DNA from: Bacillota bacterium
Lineage (GTDB): Bacteria > Bacillota > Clostridia > Lachnospirales > Lachnospiraceae
Length of the DNA: 64,000 nt
NCBI GenBank assembly: GCA_023421075.1
Contig: JAEZUM010000055.1
Coordinates: 1-64,000 of the forward strand
Direction of reading: 5' to 3'
Below are positions 51,392 through 61,581 of this stretch, one piece after another. The notes beneath the pieces were generated by a model. It saw nothing but the letters and a program-made list of their open reading frames with translations, ran no database searches and was not told the origin of the DNA. The position numbers and the translations under genes were made by a program. How positions within the stretch are numbered: position 1 is the first letter of the stretch; every line of letters starts with the position of its first letter.

Positions 51392-52765
51392 TTATTGCTG
51401 AAGATATTCCTCATTGATTTGAATAACCTTCGCCATGGCTTCTAAGCCGGGTGCTCCAATGGTGTTTCGTTTGTTGACACAGGTTATCATGCTTATTGAA
51501 TCATAGATATCTTCCTCGAATACCGGACTGATCTGCTTAAACTCCTCCAGTGTCATCTCCTCCAGAGCAATATCCTTATCGATACAATAGAGAACCAGCT
51601 GGCCTACCACTCCATGCGCATCGCGGAAGGGGACTCCTTTATTCACTAAGTAGTCAGCTGCATCGGTGGCATTGGTAAAGCCATTCTTAGCACTCTGTGC
51701 CATGTGATCTTTGTGAAATCTCATGGTTGAGACCATGCCATTAAATAAGGCTAGACAGCCCTTCACGGTATCGATTGCATCAAAGGTGAATTCCTTGTCC
51801 TCCTGCATATCCTTATTATAGGCTAAGGGAAGACCTTTCATCACGGTGAGTAAGGAGATTAAAGATCCATAGACTCGTCCGGTCTTACCTCTTACCAATT
51901 CTGCGATGTCAGGATTCTTTTTCTGTGGCATGATGCTGGATCCGGTAGAATAGGCATCATCTAATTCCACAAAACGATATTCATTGCTGTTCCATAGGAT
52001 GATCTCCTCGCTGAAACGGCTTAAATGCATCATTATGGTAGAGAGTGCGCTGAGTAATTCAATCAGATAATCCCGGTCAGAGACACTATCCATACTGTTC
52101 AGAGTCGGTCCTTCAAAACCCAGCAGCTGTGCCGTATAATCACGATCCAGTGGATAGGTGGTTCCTGCAAGTGCTCCTGAGCCAATGGGTGAGAGATTCA
52201 ATCGCTTCCTGATGTCCATGAGTCTTAGTCGGTCACGCTTAAACATCTCAAAGTAAGCACCGATGTGATGTGCTAAGGTTACCGGCTGTGCCTTTTGAAG
52301 ATGGGTAAAGCCGGGCATGAAGGTCTGAGTATTCTCTTTCATTATGGTAAGGAGAGAGTGTAGAAGCTCCTTCACTAAGCCGTCGAGGTCCTGAATCTCA
52401 TCCCGGGTATATAATTTCATGTCCAATGCAACCTGATCATTTCGACTGCGACCGGTATGGAGCTTCTTGCCTGCATCTCCGATCCGGCTGATCAGATGTG
52501 CCTCCACAAAACTGTGGATATCCTCATGCTCCGTTGTAATCTCAAGACTACCGCTAATAAGGTCTTCCATAATACCGGATAATCCACCTATTATCTGATC
52601 CCGCTCATCATCCGTGATAATGCCTTGCTTCGCCAGCATGGTAACATGAGCAATACTGCCTTCAATGTCTTGCTTGAAGAATTTCTGATCAAATGAGATT
52701 GAAGCATTAAAATTATGAACTAATTGATTTGTTTCTTTTGTAAAGCGTCCGCCCCACAGCTTCAT
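51392..52765 (-). CDS. argH: Argininosuccinate lyase
   Basis: A 457-residue enzyme that splits argininosuccinate into arginine and fumarate, the last step of arginine synthesis. It starts MKLWGGRFTKETNQL and has HTGRSRNDQVALD, GSGALAGTTYPLDRD and the superfamily signature GSSIMPQKKNPD, in which Ser is catalytic. Start at 52765: GGAGG lies 7 bases upstream, while nearby ATGs (52771 and earlier) are too close or add an unusual leader. No argG or other arg gene adjoins it. The repeat array lies directly behind its stop codon and may be part of its transcript end. Confidence 0.96.
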   Translation of the reverse strand: MKLWGGRFTKETNQLVHNFNASISFDQKFFKQDIEGSIAHVTMLAKQGIITDDERDQIIGGLSGIMEDLISGSLEITTEHEDIHSFVEAHLISRIGDAGKKLHTGRSRNDQVALDMKLYTRDEIQDLDGLVKELLHSLLTIMKENTQTFMPGFTHLQKAQPVTLAHHIGAYFEMFKRDRLRLMDIRKRLNLSPIGSGALAGTTYPLDRDYTAQLLGFEGPTLNSMDSVSDRDYLIELLSALSTIMMHLSRFSEEIILWNSNEYRFVELDDAYSTGSSIMPQKKNPDIAELVRGKTGRVYGSLISLLTVMKGLPLAYNKDMQEDKEFTFDAIDTVKGCLALFNGMVSTMRFHKDHMAQSAKNGFTNATDAADYLVNKGVPFRDAHGVVGQLVLYCIDKDIALEEMTLEEFKQISPVFEEDIYDSISMITCVNKRNTIGAPGLEAMAKVIQINEEYLQQ

Positions 52766-53011
52766 ATTCATACCTCCATATTGGCAGTCCATGCCCTGAT
52801 ATACACTCAATTTTTGCTTTTCAATAATATTGCTATCATATTACATCGTTTTTCCAAAGAATGCAATATGAAATTAATAAATATACATAATTATTTATTT
52901 TAATGCAATAACACGAGATTAGTCACAATAATTAAGCATTAATATAAGTTACAATATGAAATGTGAAGCAGTAAGCTACAGCAATGTTAGGAGAGGAATG
53001 GAACCACTTTA

Positions 53012-54517
53012 TTATAGATTATACAGCTTTTGATATTTTTCCTTCAGGTAGGTTACATAGTATTCGGCATTGAACTCTTCACCACATACATCCTTCAGCA
53101 GTTGATTCGTATTTCTAACTGCACCGTGCTTGTGGATATTGTCTCTTAAAAATTCGCGGATCGGGGTTAAATTACCCTCCTTCAGATATTGGTCCACAGG
53201 CATCTTTTCTTTCATGCAGGCAAAAATCTGGGAAGCAACGGCTGTACCGATTGCATAGGACGGGAAATATCCGAATTCGCCGTAGGACCAATGAGTATCT
53301 TGCAGGATTCCCTCGGAATCGGTGCTTGGCTCTATGCCCATATATTCCTGGTATTTCTGGTTCCAGATCTTCGGGAGTTCGTCCATATCGACCTTTTCAT
53401 TAAACAGCATCTTCTCAATCTCATAACGTATGATGATATGGATACAGTAGGAGAGTTCATCTGCTTCGGTACGAATTAAGCTGGGTGCCGCTTTGTTAAT
53501 GCCTTTGATAAAATGATCCAGACTGATATTCTTCAGATTATCAGGATAAGTATTAACCAGCTTATCATAAATAGGCTCCCAGAATTCCTTGCTTCTGCCA
53601 AGAATATTCTCATAGAAGCGGGATTGGGATTCATGCATCCCCATAGAGGCACCGCCACCGACCGGTGTTTGCGTAATTGCATCGTCAATATTCATTTCGT
53701 AGAGAGCATGACCGCTTTCATGAATGATTGAGAACATTGCACTCTCCAGATTATTCTCCATGTATCGGTCAGTAATTCGAACATCATGATTATGAAGCTG
53801 CATGGTGAAGGGATGAGCACTCTCAGCAATTACACCGCGGTTAAAATCGAATCCAACATACCCGGCTAAAAACCGGCAGAATTCCTTTTGCTTTTCCACG
53901 TCATAGGACAAGAAATTATAACTCTTATCAACGGTTTCTGCCTTCTTTGCAACCTCCTTTAGAAGAGGAATGATTTCACTTTTTACTTTATCAAAGAAGG
54001 TATCCAATTCTTTGATCATAAAGCATTCATCGTAATCACCGAGAAGAACCTCATAAGGCTTCTTGTCGCCTTTCACACGATACCCTGCGAATTTCTTCTT
54101 GAATTCTATGATTTTCTTTAAGTGAGGTGCAAAATCATCATATTTGTTATCCTTTTTTGCCTTAGCCCATTTGCGATTGGCAATTGAGGTATATTCGTTA
54201 AAGGCACGGTATTCCTCCGGAGGAATACTCTCTAATTGTTCATAGGTCTTACCAAGCTCTTTCACAATAGCTTTCTGTGTCTCGGTTAATTCCTCCTGCT
54301 CCTTCTCATCCTGAAGCTTCTTTAGAAGCTTGCGAACATCATCATTGATCATGCTCTTCATGTATTCATCCGATAGGATACCGACAACCTTAGAGGTGTA
54401 ATCCGCTGCTTCAAAGGGAGCAATGGTTTGATCATCCCATTCAAACAGATTACGGGCTGTCTGTAATGCCATGGATTTATCCAATAAGGGTAGTAATTTC
54501 TCAAAAGTTTTACTCAT
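53012..54517 (-). CDS. M32-family metallocarboxypeptidase
   Basis: A 501-residue protein, the standard length of thermostable carboxypeptidase 1 (M32). The zinc motif HESGH in SIIHESGHALYEMN (about residue 265) and the downstream MHESQSRFYENILGRS are characteristic, as is LSYCIHIIIRYEIEK. It removes C-terminal residues from peptides in the cytoplasm. The start has AGG-rich site (GGAGGTTAT) upstream. Its neighbours, argH and eno, are unrelated; it is a single-gene unit. Confidence 0.94.
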   Translation of the reverse strand: MSKTFEKLLPLLDKSMALQTARNLFEWDDQTIAPFEAADYTSKVVGILSDEYMKSMINDDVRKLLKKLQDEKEQEELTETQKAIVKELGKTYEQLESIPPEEYRAFNEYTSIANRKWAKAKKDNKYDDFAPHLKKIIEFKKKFAGYRVKGDKKPYEVLLGDYDECFMIKELDTFFDKVKSEIIPLLKEVAKKAETVDKSYNFLSYDVEKQKEFCRFLAGYVGFDFNRGVIAESAHPFTMQLHNHDVRITDRYMENNLESAMFSIIHESGHALYEMNIDDAITQTPVGGGASMGMHESQSRFYENILGRSKEFWEPIYDKLVNTYPDNLKNISLDHFIKGINKAAPSLIRTEADELSYCIHIIIRYEIEKMLFNEKVDMDELPKIWNQKYQEYMGIEPSTDSEGILQDTHWSYGEFGYFPSYAIGTAVASQIFACMKEKMPVDQYLKEGNLTPIREFLRDNIHKHGAVRNTNQLLKDVCGEEFNAEYYVTYLKEKYQKLYNL

Positions 54518-54928
54518 ATAACCTCCATTCTGCCGTGAGGCAGTATAAATTGTGCTTAATGTAATTCAGAATTCATTCTTTAGATAGTATATCAATTTTT
54601 GAACAGTATAACAATCAAAAATATGCCAAAAAATACTAATTAACGCTTGCAGGGATCAATACGAAACGCTAAAATATATGGTATAAGTACCACATTATAC
54701 CTATTTATGTGATTCAAATCACTTTAAATTCATTTTATGGTTGTTATACTTTATTTAAAGTACATTGAGTGTACTAAATAACAAGTAAGCTGCTTACATA
54801 CGTCTTTATGTTCGAAAGTCCGGTATGAGAGCAGGATAAATGTACTTACGAAATAGGAATAGTATCTTAGTAAGAGTAAATAATATAATAAATACCATAG
54901 AATGAATGCTGGAAAGGATGGAATTATA
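54518..54928. other. Intergenic region with several inverted repeats upstream of enolase
   Basis: A 411-base divergent region. It holds GGTATAA/TTATACC (54680-54702), GTGATTCAAATCAC (54710-54723) and AGTACATTGAGTGTACT (54760-54776), plus possible -10 boxes (TATACT near 54746). This looks like a regulated promoter area, with no gene in it. Which repeat is an operator cannot be decided here. Confidence 0.5.
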
Positions 54929-56236
54929 ATGAAGAATTTAACCATTGAGAAAGTAATTGGAAGAGAAATACTCGATTCGAGAGGTAACCCTACGGTTGAG
55001 GCAGAGGTAACATTAGCGGATGGCAGTGTGGGAAGAGCAGCGGTTCCGTCAGGAGCATCTACAGGTGCTTTTGAAGCAGTGGAATTAAGAGATGGTGACA
55101 AGAGCAGATACTTAGGTACCGGTGTTAAGAAAGCGGTAGAGAATGTAAATACGATCATTGGTCCAAAGCTTGTGGGCATGTGTGCCTTAGAGCAGGGAGA
55201 TATCGATGCTACGATGATTGAACTTGATGGTACACCGAACAAGGGTAAGCTTGGTGCCAATGCGATTCTTGGCGTTTCTCTTGCAGTAGCGAAGGCAGCT
55301 GCAGCTTCCTTGCATTTACCGCTATATCGTTATCTTGGCGGTGTCAACGCGAAGACACTTCCGGTACCGATGATGAACATTATCAATGGTGGAAAGCATG
55401 CGGATTCCAGTCTTAACATTCAGGAATTCATGATTATGCCTGTCGGCGCAAAAAGCTTTTCAGAGGCTCTGGAGCATAGTGCAACTGTATTTCATACCTT
55501 GAAGAAGCTGTTAAAGAATGACGGATATGTAACTGCAGTTGGTGATGAAGGCGGCTTTGCTCCGAAGTTCAATAGTGACACCCAGGCGCTCGACTATATC
55601 GTGAAAGCGATTGAAGCAGCAGGCTATCGCCCCGGTGAAGACTTCTACATTGCAATTGATGCGGCAGCTACCGAAATGTATGAGGAAGCAGCGAAGGCAG
55701 GAAGAAAGGGAGATTATCTCTTCTGGAAAGCCGGAGAATATAAGACAGTGGAAGAGATGGTGGATTTCTGGGATCAGGTATGTACCAAATATCCGGTAAT
55801 ATCCTTGGAGGATGGTCTGGCAGAGGAGGATTGGAAGGGCTGGAAGCTCTTAACGGAGCGTCTTGGCAAGAGGATCCAGCTGGTTGGTGATGATTTATTT
55901 GTTACCAACACAAGCCGTATCACAGAGGGCATCACGCAGAATATCTCGAACTCCGTTTTGATTAAGTTTAATCAGATCGGTTCGCTAACAGAGACCTTGG
56001 ATGCCATTGAGATGGCTAAGAATAACCGTTGGACAGCAGTGGTTTCTCATCGTTCCGGTGAGACCGAGGATGTTACCCTTGCTGATATCGCGGTAGCAAC
56101 CAATGCAGGACAGATCAAGACCGGTGCTCCTTCCAGAACAGACCGTGTAGCGAAGTATAATCAGTTACTACGTATTGAACAGGAGCTTGGAAGCTCAGCA
56201 AGATATCTTGGTAAGGATGCATTTCGTGTTTTTTAA
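54929..56236 (+). CDS. eno: Enolase
   Basis: A 435-residue glycolytic enzyme that converts 2-phosphoglycerate to phosphoenolpyruvate. Motifs: EILDSRGNPTVEAEV, PSGASTGAFEAVELRD, GDEGGFAP, SLEDGLAEEDW, and the signature VLIKFNQIGSLTET with SHRSGETED. The start at 54929 has AAAGGATGG 7 bases upstream; a frame open 27 bases earlier lacks support. Single-gene unit with a terminator at 56256. Usual length, no odd features. Confidence 0.97.
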   Translation: MKNLTIEKVIGREILDSRGNPTVEAEVTLADGSVGRAAVPSGASTGAFEAVELRDGDKSRYLGTGVKKAVENVNTIIGPKLVGMCALEQGDIDATMIELDGTPNKGKLGANAILGVSLAVAKAAAASLHLPLYRYLGGVNAKTLPVPMMNIINGGKHADSSLNIQEFMIMPVGAKSFSEALEHSATVFHTLKKLLKNDGYVTAVGDEGGFAPKFNSDTQALDYIVKAIEAAGYRPGEDFYIAIDAAATEMYEEAAKAGRKGDYLFWKAGEYKTVEEMVDFWDQVCTKYPVISLEDGLAEEDWKGWKLLTERLGKRIQLVGDDLFVTNTSRITEGITQNISNSVLIKFNQIGSLTETLDAIEMAKNNRWTAVVSHRSGETEDVTLADIAVATNAGQIKTGAPSRTDRVAKYNQLLRIEQELGSSARYLGKDAFRVF

Positions 56237-56255
56237 TAAGTATATTTAATCTGAA

Positions 56256-56286
56256 AACGGCTTCCCACTTATCTTGGGAAGCCGTT
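56256..56286 (+). terminator. Terminator of enolase
   Basis: AACGGCTTCCCA pairs with TGGGAAGCCGTT around a 7-base loop. Confidence 0.85.
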
Positions 56287-56379
56287 ACTATTATTGAAAC
56301 ACATAGTTTCTTTTTTATTCATGACAACAAATGTTTGTGAAGAATGTTTCAATGGTTCTCGGATGTAATGTTGATAAAA

Positions 56380-56967
56380 TCATAGAAGCTCATAGGCATC
56401 TCCGTGACCCGGATATATTTTCTTGACAGAATGCTTTTTAATCATTTCCCAACTGTCATCAACGACGATATCATCATATAACTCAATTAGATCCAAGGCA
56501 GGAAGATCACCGGTAAAGGCGCAGCAGTCATCGATGATCAGAGCAATACTGTCATCGCTATGCCCGGGGGTTGAGATAAGCTCTCCATCGATGCCGATGG
56601 ATTTCAGAAAGTTTCTGCTCTCTGCTTCCGTAAGTACCATATTGTTACTATTGGTAATGTCCTTAAAATTTGCCTTCGGATTCTTCTTATATAAAAGATT
56701 TAATTTATTGATATATGGAACCTGATATTCGTGTAGCAATAAGGTTGTTCCCAAATCCTTCAGATTCTGTGTCAAGCCAGCATGATCCGGATGAAAGTGA
56801 GTGATGACCAGATAATTTACCTCATGGATTGAGATATTATTCTGGTTTAAGAGCTGCAATAATTGCGCAAATGTATCAGGCCATCCGGAGTCAATCATAA
56901 GCCATCCGCTGTCAGATTGTATCAAATAGCTATTCGTTGATTTATGTACTAATGTTATGACATTCAC
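56380..56967 (-). CDS. Metallo-beta-lactamase-fold hydrolase
   Basis: A 195-residue protein with ITHFHPDHAGL (His57, His59, Asp61, His62), a further His in STPGHSDDS, the metal-bridging Asp in FTGDLPALD and a last His in IYPGHGDAY: a complete glyoxalase II/lactonase-type metal site. No signal peptide. The substrate is unknown. On the same strand, an unknown small gene lies 18 bases upstream, so both may be one transcript. Confidence 0.9.
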   Translation of the reverse strand: MNVITLVHKSTNSYLIQSDSGWLMIDSGWPDTFAQLLQLLNQNNISIHEVNYLVITHFHPDHAGLTQNLKDLGTTLLLHEYQVPYINKLNLLYKKNPKANFKDITNSNNMVLTEAESRNFLKSIGIDGELISTPGHSDDSIALIIDDCCAFTGDLPALDLIELYDDIVVDDSWEMIKKHSVKKIYPGHGDAYELL

Positions 56968-56985
56968 TTAGTTCACCTCTGTGCT

Positions 56986-57189
56986 TTATTCGTGTCTTAT
57001 CTCATAAGGTTCATCCAACTGGAATCGATAAGCTTTAATTATGTTGCCGCTGATACACTTGAATACCCGTTCCACATTCAGATCGGCGTCCCAAACATAA
57101 GGCATAGCATCATACATTGACCAGTGTTCCCATATCATTTCATCGTAGGGTTTCATCTTTGGAGTATTCTCAGCTTTCCTGGTATCCAC
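56986..57189 (-). CDS. Small hypothetical protein
   Basis: A 67-residue protein, acidic and rich in Trp/Tyr (YDEMIWEHWSMYDAMPYVW). I do not recognise it. The start GTG at 57189 is inferred from AGAGGTG 5 bases upstream; a longer frame begins at 57309 but its first 40 residues look noncoding. It lies 18 bases before the metallo-hydrolase gene and may be coupled to it. No transmembrane helix or metal motif. Confidence 0.5.
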   Translation of the reverse strand: MDTRKAENTPKMKPYDEMIWEHWSMYDAMPYVWDADLNVERVFKCISGNIIKAYRFQLDEPYEIRHE

Positions 57190-57312
57190 GTCAACACCTC
57201 TTAAAATATTTGTCCTCTTAACTATATAACGTTTCCCGGGGGATTTCAAGTGGGACGATGGACTATTGTAAAAAAAGAATGAGATTGATTTGGCCGGTGT
57301 TATAGCCAATAA

Positions 57313-60024
57313 TCACTCCTTTTTCTTCCTATGCGCTAATCCGGAGGTGTTCTTCTGCAGTTCTACTACAAGAATCGGGACGATGGACATTAAGAGAGTA
57401 ATAGCCCATTGTCTGGGTGACAAAGGTACAACTTGGAATATCTTGGCCAGAGCCGGTATGGTTAATACAATCACTTGTAAAAAAGCACAAATCAGAAAAG
57501 AATAGACCAACTTACGGTTTGTAAAAATTCCGATTTTGGAAAGGGAGTGTTCGCTTCTCATATTAAAAGCATGGAAAAGCTGTGATAGGCTTAACACGGC
57601 AAAGGACATTGACCTGCCGACCCATGGAATATAGGTCGCGGGATTCTGAGCAGCATTGGAATCCGGGAGTAAAGACCGGAAGAATGCAGGGGTGTCGTAA
57701 AAATGAAAACCGATTACAAAAGCCAGTAAGGATAGGGAGCCAATCATAATGCCTTCGAGAACAATCTGAACAGCCAAGCCATCTGCAAACATTCCTTTCT
57801 TCGGTGAGATCGGCTTCTTCTGCATGATATCCTTGGCTGCCGGTTCGACACCAAGAGAAATAGCCGGAAGAGAGTCGGTAACCAGGTTGACCCATAATAA
57901 TTGCACTGCTACAAGCGGTGTCGGAAGTCCCATTAGAATGGCTACAAAGATGGTAAGGATCTCTCCGATATTACTGGATAGGAGAAAATGTACGGCCTTC
58001 TTAATGTTCTCATAAATACCACGACCCTCCTTGACTGCCGAGACAATCGTAGCAAAGTTATCATCGGTCAGAATCATATCGGCTGCATTCTTCGCTACAT
58101 CGGTTCCGGTGATACCCATAGCACAACCGATATCAGCCGTATTTAGCGCTGGAGCATCGTTCACACCGTCTCCTGTCATCGCCACAACCTCACCTCTGGC
58201 CTGGAAGGCTTTCACGATACGGACCTTATGTTCCGGTGATACCCGGGCAAAGACACTGAAGCGATAGATATTATCTGCCAGCTCCTCCGTACTCATCCTG
58301 GCTAATTGCTCCCCGCTTATCGCCTCTTCTCCTTCTGCCAGAATACCCAGTTCTCTGGCAATTGCCTGCGCTGTCAGGACATGGTCACCGGTAATCATAA
58401 CCGGCTTAATACCTGCCTGTCGGCAGACAGCAACTGCGGATTTTACTTCTTCTCTGGGGGGATCGATCATACCAATGAGACCAATCAGGGTAAGATCATC
58501 TTCCAAAGTATCTTTCTTCATACTTTTAAAGCTTTCGGGGAGATTCTTGTAAGCAACAGCAATGACGCGAAGTGCTTTCTCGGTCATCGAATTATTCACG
58601 GAATTCAATCTTTTTTTGTCTCTGGCAGTCAGTGGATATTGCTTGCCATCGTGATAATAATGGGTGCAACGGCTTAACATAAAGTCAAAAGCACCTTTCG
58701 TGACGCTGCGGTATCCTTGCTCCGGGGAGCTGTGTACCGTGGTCATAAGCTTTCTTGCAGAATCGAAGGGTATCTCATAGACACGGGGATATGCTTTGTC
58801 CAGTTCGTTTTTGTTCATTCCGGCATGATAGGCAGCCAGAACAAGAGCCTTTTCAGTGGGTTCTCCGGTGAGTGAGACAGTATGATTATCCATTGTTAGA
58901 ATTGTATCATTACAAAGGGCTGCATGTGATAGAAGAAAGCTGCCAAAGCTGCTGCCCGGTTTTTCTTTGCCATCGATGGAACAGACCTGGGTTACAGTCA
59001 TTACATTCTGTGTCAGAGTTCCTGTTTTATCCGAGCAGATCACAGTAGCGCTGCCTAAGGTCTCAACAGCAGGAAGCTTTCGGATTACAGCATTCTTCTT
59101 AGCCATACGCTGAACACCAAGGGACAGCATGATGGTGACGATAGCGGGAAGCCCTTCGGGAATAGCAGCAACCGCTAAGCTGACGGAGGTCATGAACATA
59201 TCAAATACCGGTAGGTGCTTCATCAGACCGAGCAAAAAGATTACTCCGCAGATGACAAGAGCGGCAATGCCAAGAACTTTACCGGTTTTGGCAAGACGCT
59301 TCTGAAGTGGTGTCATGGGGGTCTCTTCCTCCATGATCAGCTTAGCGATGTGACCGACCTGTGTATTCATACCCGTCTCCGTAACCACAGCCAAGCCTCT
59401 GCCATAGGTTATGGTACTCGTCGCCAGAACCATATTGATACGATCTCCCAAATTCGTCTCCGGTCGAAGTACCAGCTCGGCTACCTTATCAACCGGATTT
59501 GATTCACCGGTCAGCGAGGCCTCCTCCGCCTTTAAATTAATAGCAGTTAAGAGCCTGGCATCAGCTGGAACAAATCCGCCGGTTTCCAATAGTATGATAT
59601 CTCCCGGAACCAACTCAGAGGAATCAATCACACTGATTTTACCCTCACGTAATACATGGGCAGTAGGAGCAGACATTTTCTTCAGAGCTTCCAGTGCCTT
59701 CTCGGCTCTTGCTTCCTGAAGAAGTCCAAGTGTAGCGTTTATGATTATGATACATAATATAATAACCGGATCTACATAATCCGGATCCCCATCCAGATAA
59801 GATACAACAAAGGATATGATAGCTGCTAATATCAATATGATAATCATAAAATCTGAAAACTGAGCTAAGAACTTCACAATAATGCTCTTAGGTTTTTTCG
59901 CTTCAAGAATGTTTCGGCCAAAGGATTCTTGCCTCTGTTTTACTTCTTTGGCAGATAAGCCTTGATTATGTGTTACCCCGAGTTGGTCGAGGACTTCGCT
60001 GATTGGTAAACTATGCCATTGCAT
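57313..60024 (-). CDS. P-type calcium-transporting ATPase (PMCA/SERCA-like)
   Basis: A P2-type ATPase of 903 residues. N-terminal cation-ATPase domain (WHSLPISEVLDQLGV), AIPEGLPAIVTIMLSLG with the metal-site Pro-Glu-Gly-Leu, phosphorylation site CSDKTGTLTQN, KGAFD in the nucleotide domain, and MTGDGVNDAPAL hinge, then C-terminal helices. Probably pumps Ca2+ out of the cell. Start at 60024: GGGAGTGA about 9 bases upstream; a GTG 12 bases earlier is part of that site. It is a single gene with its own region. Family firm, ion inferred. Confidence 0.94.
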   Translation of the reverse strand: MQWHSLPISEVLDQLGVTHNQGLSAKEVKQRQESFGRNILEAKKPKSIIVKFLAQFSDFMIIILILAAIISFVVSYLDGDPDYVDPVIILCIIIINATLGLLQEARAEKALEALKKMSAPTAHVLREGKISVIDSSELVPGDIILLETGGFVPADARLLTAINLKAEEASLTGESNPVDKVAELVLRPETNLGDRINMVLATSTITYGRGLAVVTETGMNTQVGHIAKLIMEEETPMTPLQKRLAKTGKVLGIAALVICGVIFLLGLMKHLPVFDMFMTSVSLAVAAIPEGLPAIVTIMLSLGVQRMAKKNAVIRKLPAVETLGSATVICSDKTGTLTQNVMTVTQVCSIDGKEKPGSSFGSFLLSHAALCNDTILTMDNHTVSLTGEPTEKALVLAAYHAGMNKNELDKAYPRVYEIPFDSARKLMTTVHSSPEQGYRSVTKGAFDFMLSRCTHYYHDGKQYPLTARDKKRLNSVNNSMTEKALRVIAVAYKNLPESFKSMKKDTLEDDLTLIGLIGMIDPPREEVKSAVAVCRQAGIKPVMITGDHVLTAQAIARELGILAEGEEAISGEQLARMSTEELADNIYRFSVFARVSPEHKVRIVKAFQARGEVVAMTGDGVNDAPALNTADIGCAMGITGTDVAKNAADMILTDDNFATIVSAVKEGRGIYENIKKAVHFLLSSNIGEILTIFVAILMGLPTPLVAVQLLWVNLVTDSLPAISLGVEPAAKDIMQKKPISPKKGMFADGLAVQIVLEGIMIGSLSLLAFVIGFHFYDTPAFFRSLLPDSNAAQNPATYIPWVGRSMSFAVLSLSQLFHAFNMRSEHSLSKIGIFTNRKLVYSFLICAFLQVIVLTIPALAKIFQVVPLSPRQWAITLLMSIVPILVVELQKNTSGLAHRKKKE

Positions 60025-60134
60025 AAGTGGGTTCACTCCCGGTGTCCTTAATCTTCTTTAAAATATATGTGGTTCATGCCATAATAATACGGATACTTGT
60101 TCTGTTCCTGACATCATAATTATGAAATAAGACA

Positions 60135-60162
60135 TTTACATTAAGAAAAATCAGAGTATAAT
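60135..60162 (+). promoter_or_regulatory. Promoter of the MATE gene
   Basis: TTTACA and TATAAT with 16 bases between, about 64 bases before the start codon. Confidence 0.78.
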
Positions 60163-60225
60163 ACATCGAGTATCCAAAAATTAACCTTACTCTTTAAATC
60201 AGCTTACATATCGAAAGGTAATATT

Positions 60226-61581
60226 ATGTCAAAATCGATTACACGTGATATGACGCATGGCTCGCCGGCCAAGCATATCATAAAATTTTCTATCCCAATG
60301 CTGATCGGGAATCTATTTCAGCAGTTTTATAATATGGTAGACTCCATTGTAGTCGGTAAATTCGTGGACAGTAGTGCCTTGGCAGCAGTTGGTGCTACCG
60401 GTTCCATGGTGTTTCTGATTATCGGTTTATGCTTTGGCTTATCTGCCGGTATTTCAATTGTAATATCCCAGTACTTCGGTGCAAAGGATTATGAAAATGT
60501 AAAAAAGGGTTTTGCGACCGCAACCTATGTAGTACTAGGAGCTGCCGTTATATTAGGTATAGTAGGTTTTTGCTCCAGCCGATGGCTTCTGGAGCTTCTG
60601 GGTACGCCTGATTCCATTATTAACCAATCGGATATCTATATGAAGATCATCTTTGCCGGTATTCTGGGCACAGCCTGTTACAACGGGATGTCAGCTGTTC
60701 TCAGGGCATTGGGAGATTCCGTCACCCCGTTGATTTTCCTGATTGTTGCAAGTGTACTGAACGTTATTCTTGATTTATTATTTGTAATTGTCTTTCACAT
60801 GGGTGTTCCGGGCGTAGCTCTAGCTACGATTATATCTCAATTTGTAGCAGGAGCCGGCTGCATTATCTATGCCATGGCGAGGGTCAAATTATTAAGGATG
60901 CCGTTAAAACAGTTTCGACCGGATCGTACTATATTCGCAAAATGCCTCCGATTAGGAGTTCCGGTAGCTTTACAAAATGCATTGGTTTCCGTTTCACTTA
61001 TGGCATTGCAGGGGGTAATCAACGGATTTAGCGAAGTGGTTATCGCTGCTCATACCGTAGTGTCCAGGATTGAACAGCTGGTACTACAACCGGGCATGTC
61101 CGTAGGCGCGGCTTTATCCGCCTTTGCCGGACAGAACGTTGGAGCCGGAAGAAGTGACCGAGCTAAGAAGGGCTACCAATCAGCTTCTATTATCATGATC
61201 GTATTTAGTCTGATCATGCTGCCGGCGATGTATTTTGGCGGCGAGTATATCATGATGTTATTCACGAAGAAAGAGAATTTTGAAGTAGTGACTACAGGGA
61301 TTATGGCAATTCGGATAACCTGTTTCTTCTATGTACCCGTTGGACTGATCTTTGTCAGCCGAAATTTTCTCAGTGGAACCGGAGATATCAATGTCCCTAT
61401 GGTAATGGGGATTACGGAGGTTATTTGCAGAGTACTCTTTGCCAATGTATTGACCATGCTGATCGGCTTTACCGGTATCTGGTGGGCTACCGGTTTAAAC
61501 TGGTTCATAACCTCGCTGGTAGGCATCATTCGTGTGGCTTCGGGAAAATGGGAAACAAAATCCATAGTGCGAACATCATAG
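60226..61581 (+). CDS. MATE-family efflux transporter
   Basis: A 451-residue protein of twelve hydrophobic segments. The repeated halves typical of the family are visible: PMLIGNLFQQFYNMVDSIVVG at the start and PVALQNALVSVSLMALQGVIN in the middle, with the conserved AAVGATG. It exports drugs or metabolites using Na+ or H+. AAAGG lies 9 bases before the ATG. It is convergent with the DedA gene and overlaps it by 6 bases at the 3' end, so no separate terminator lies between them. Confidence 0.94.
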   Translation: MSKSITRDMTHGSPAKHIIKFSIPMLIGNLFQQFYNMVDSIVVGKFVDSSALAAVGATGSMVFLIIGLCFGLSAGISIVISQYFGAKDYENVKKGFATATYVVLGAAVILGIVGFCSSRWLLELLGTPDSIINQSDIYMKIIFAGILGTACYNGMSAVLRALGDSVTPLIFLIVASVLNVILDLLFVIVFHMGVPGVALATIISQFVAGAGCIIYAMARVKLLRMPLKQFRPDRTIFAKCLRLGVPVALQNALVSVSLMALQGVINGFSEVVIAAHTVVSRIEQLVLQPGMSVGAALSAFAGQNVGAGRSDRAKKGYQSASIIMIVFSLIMLPAMYFGGEYIMMLFTKKENFEVVTTGIMAIRITCFFYVPVGLIFVSRNFLSGTGDINVPMVMGITEVICRVLFANVLTMLIGFTGIWWATGLNWFITSLVGIIRVASGKWETKSIVRTS

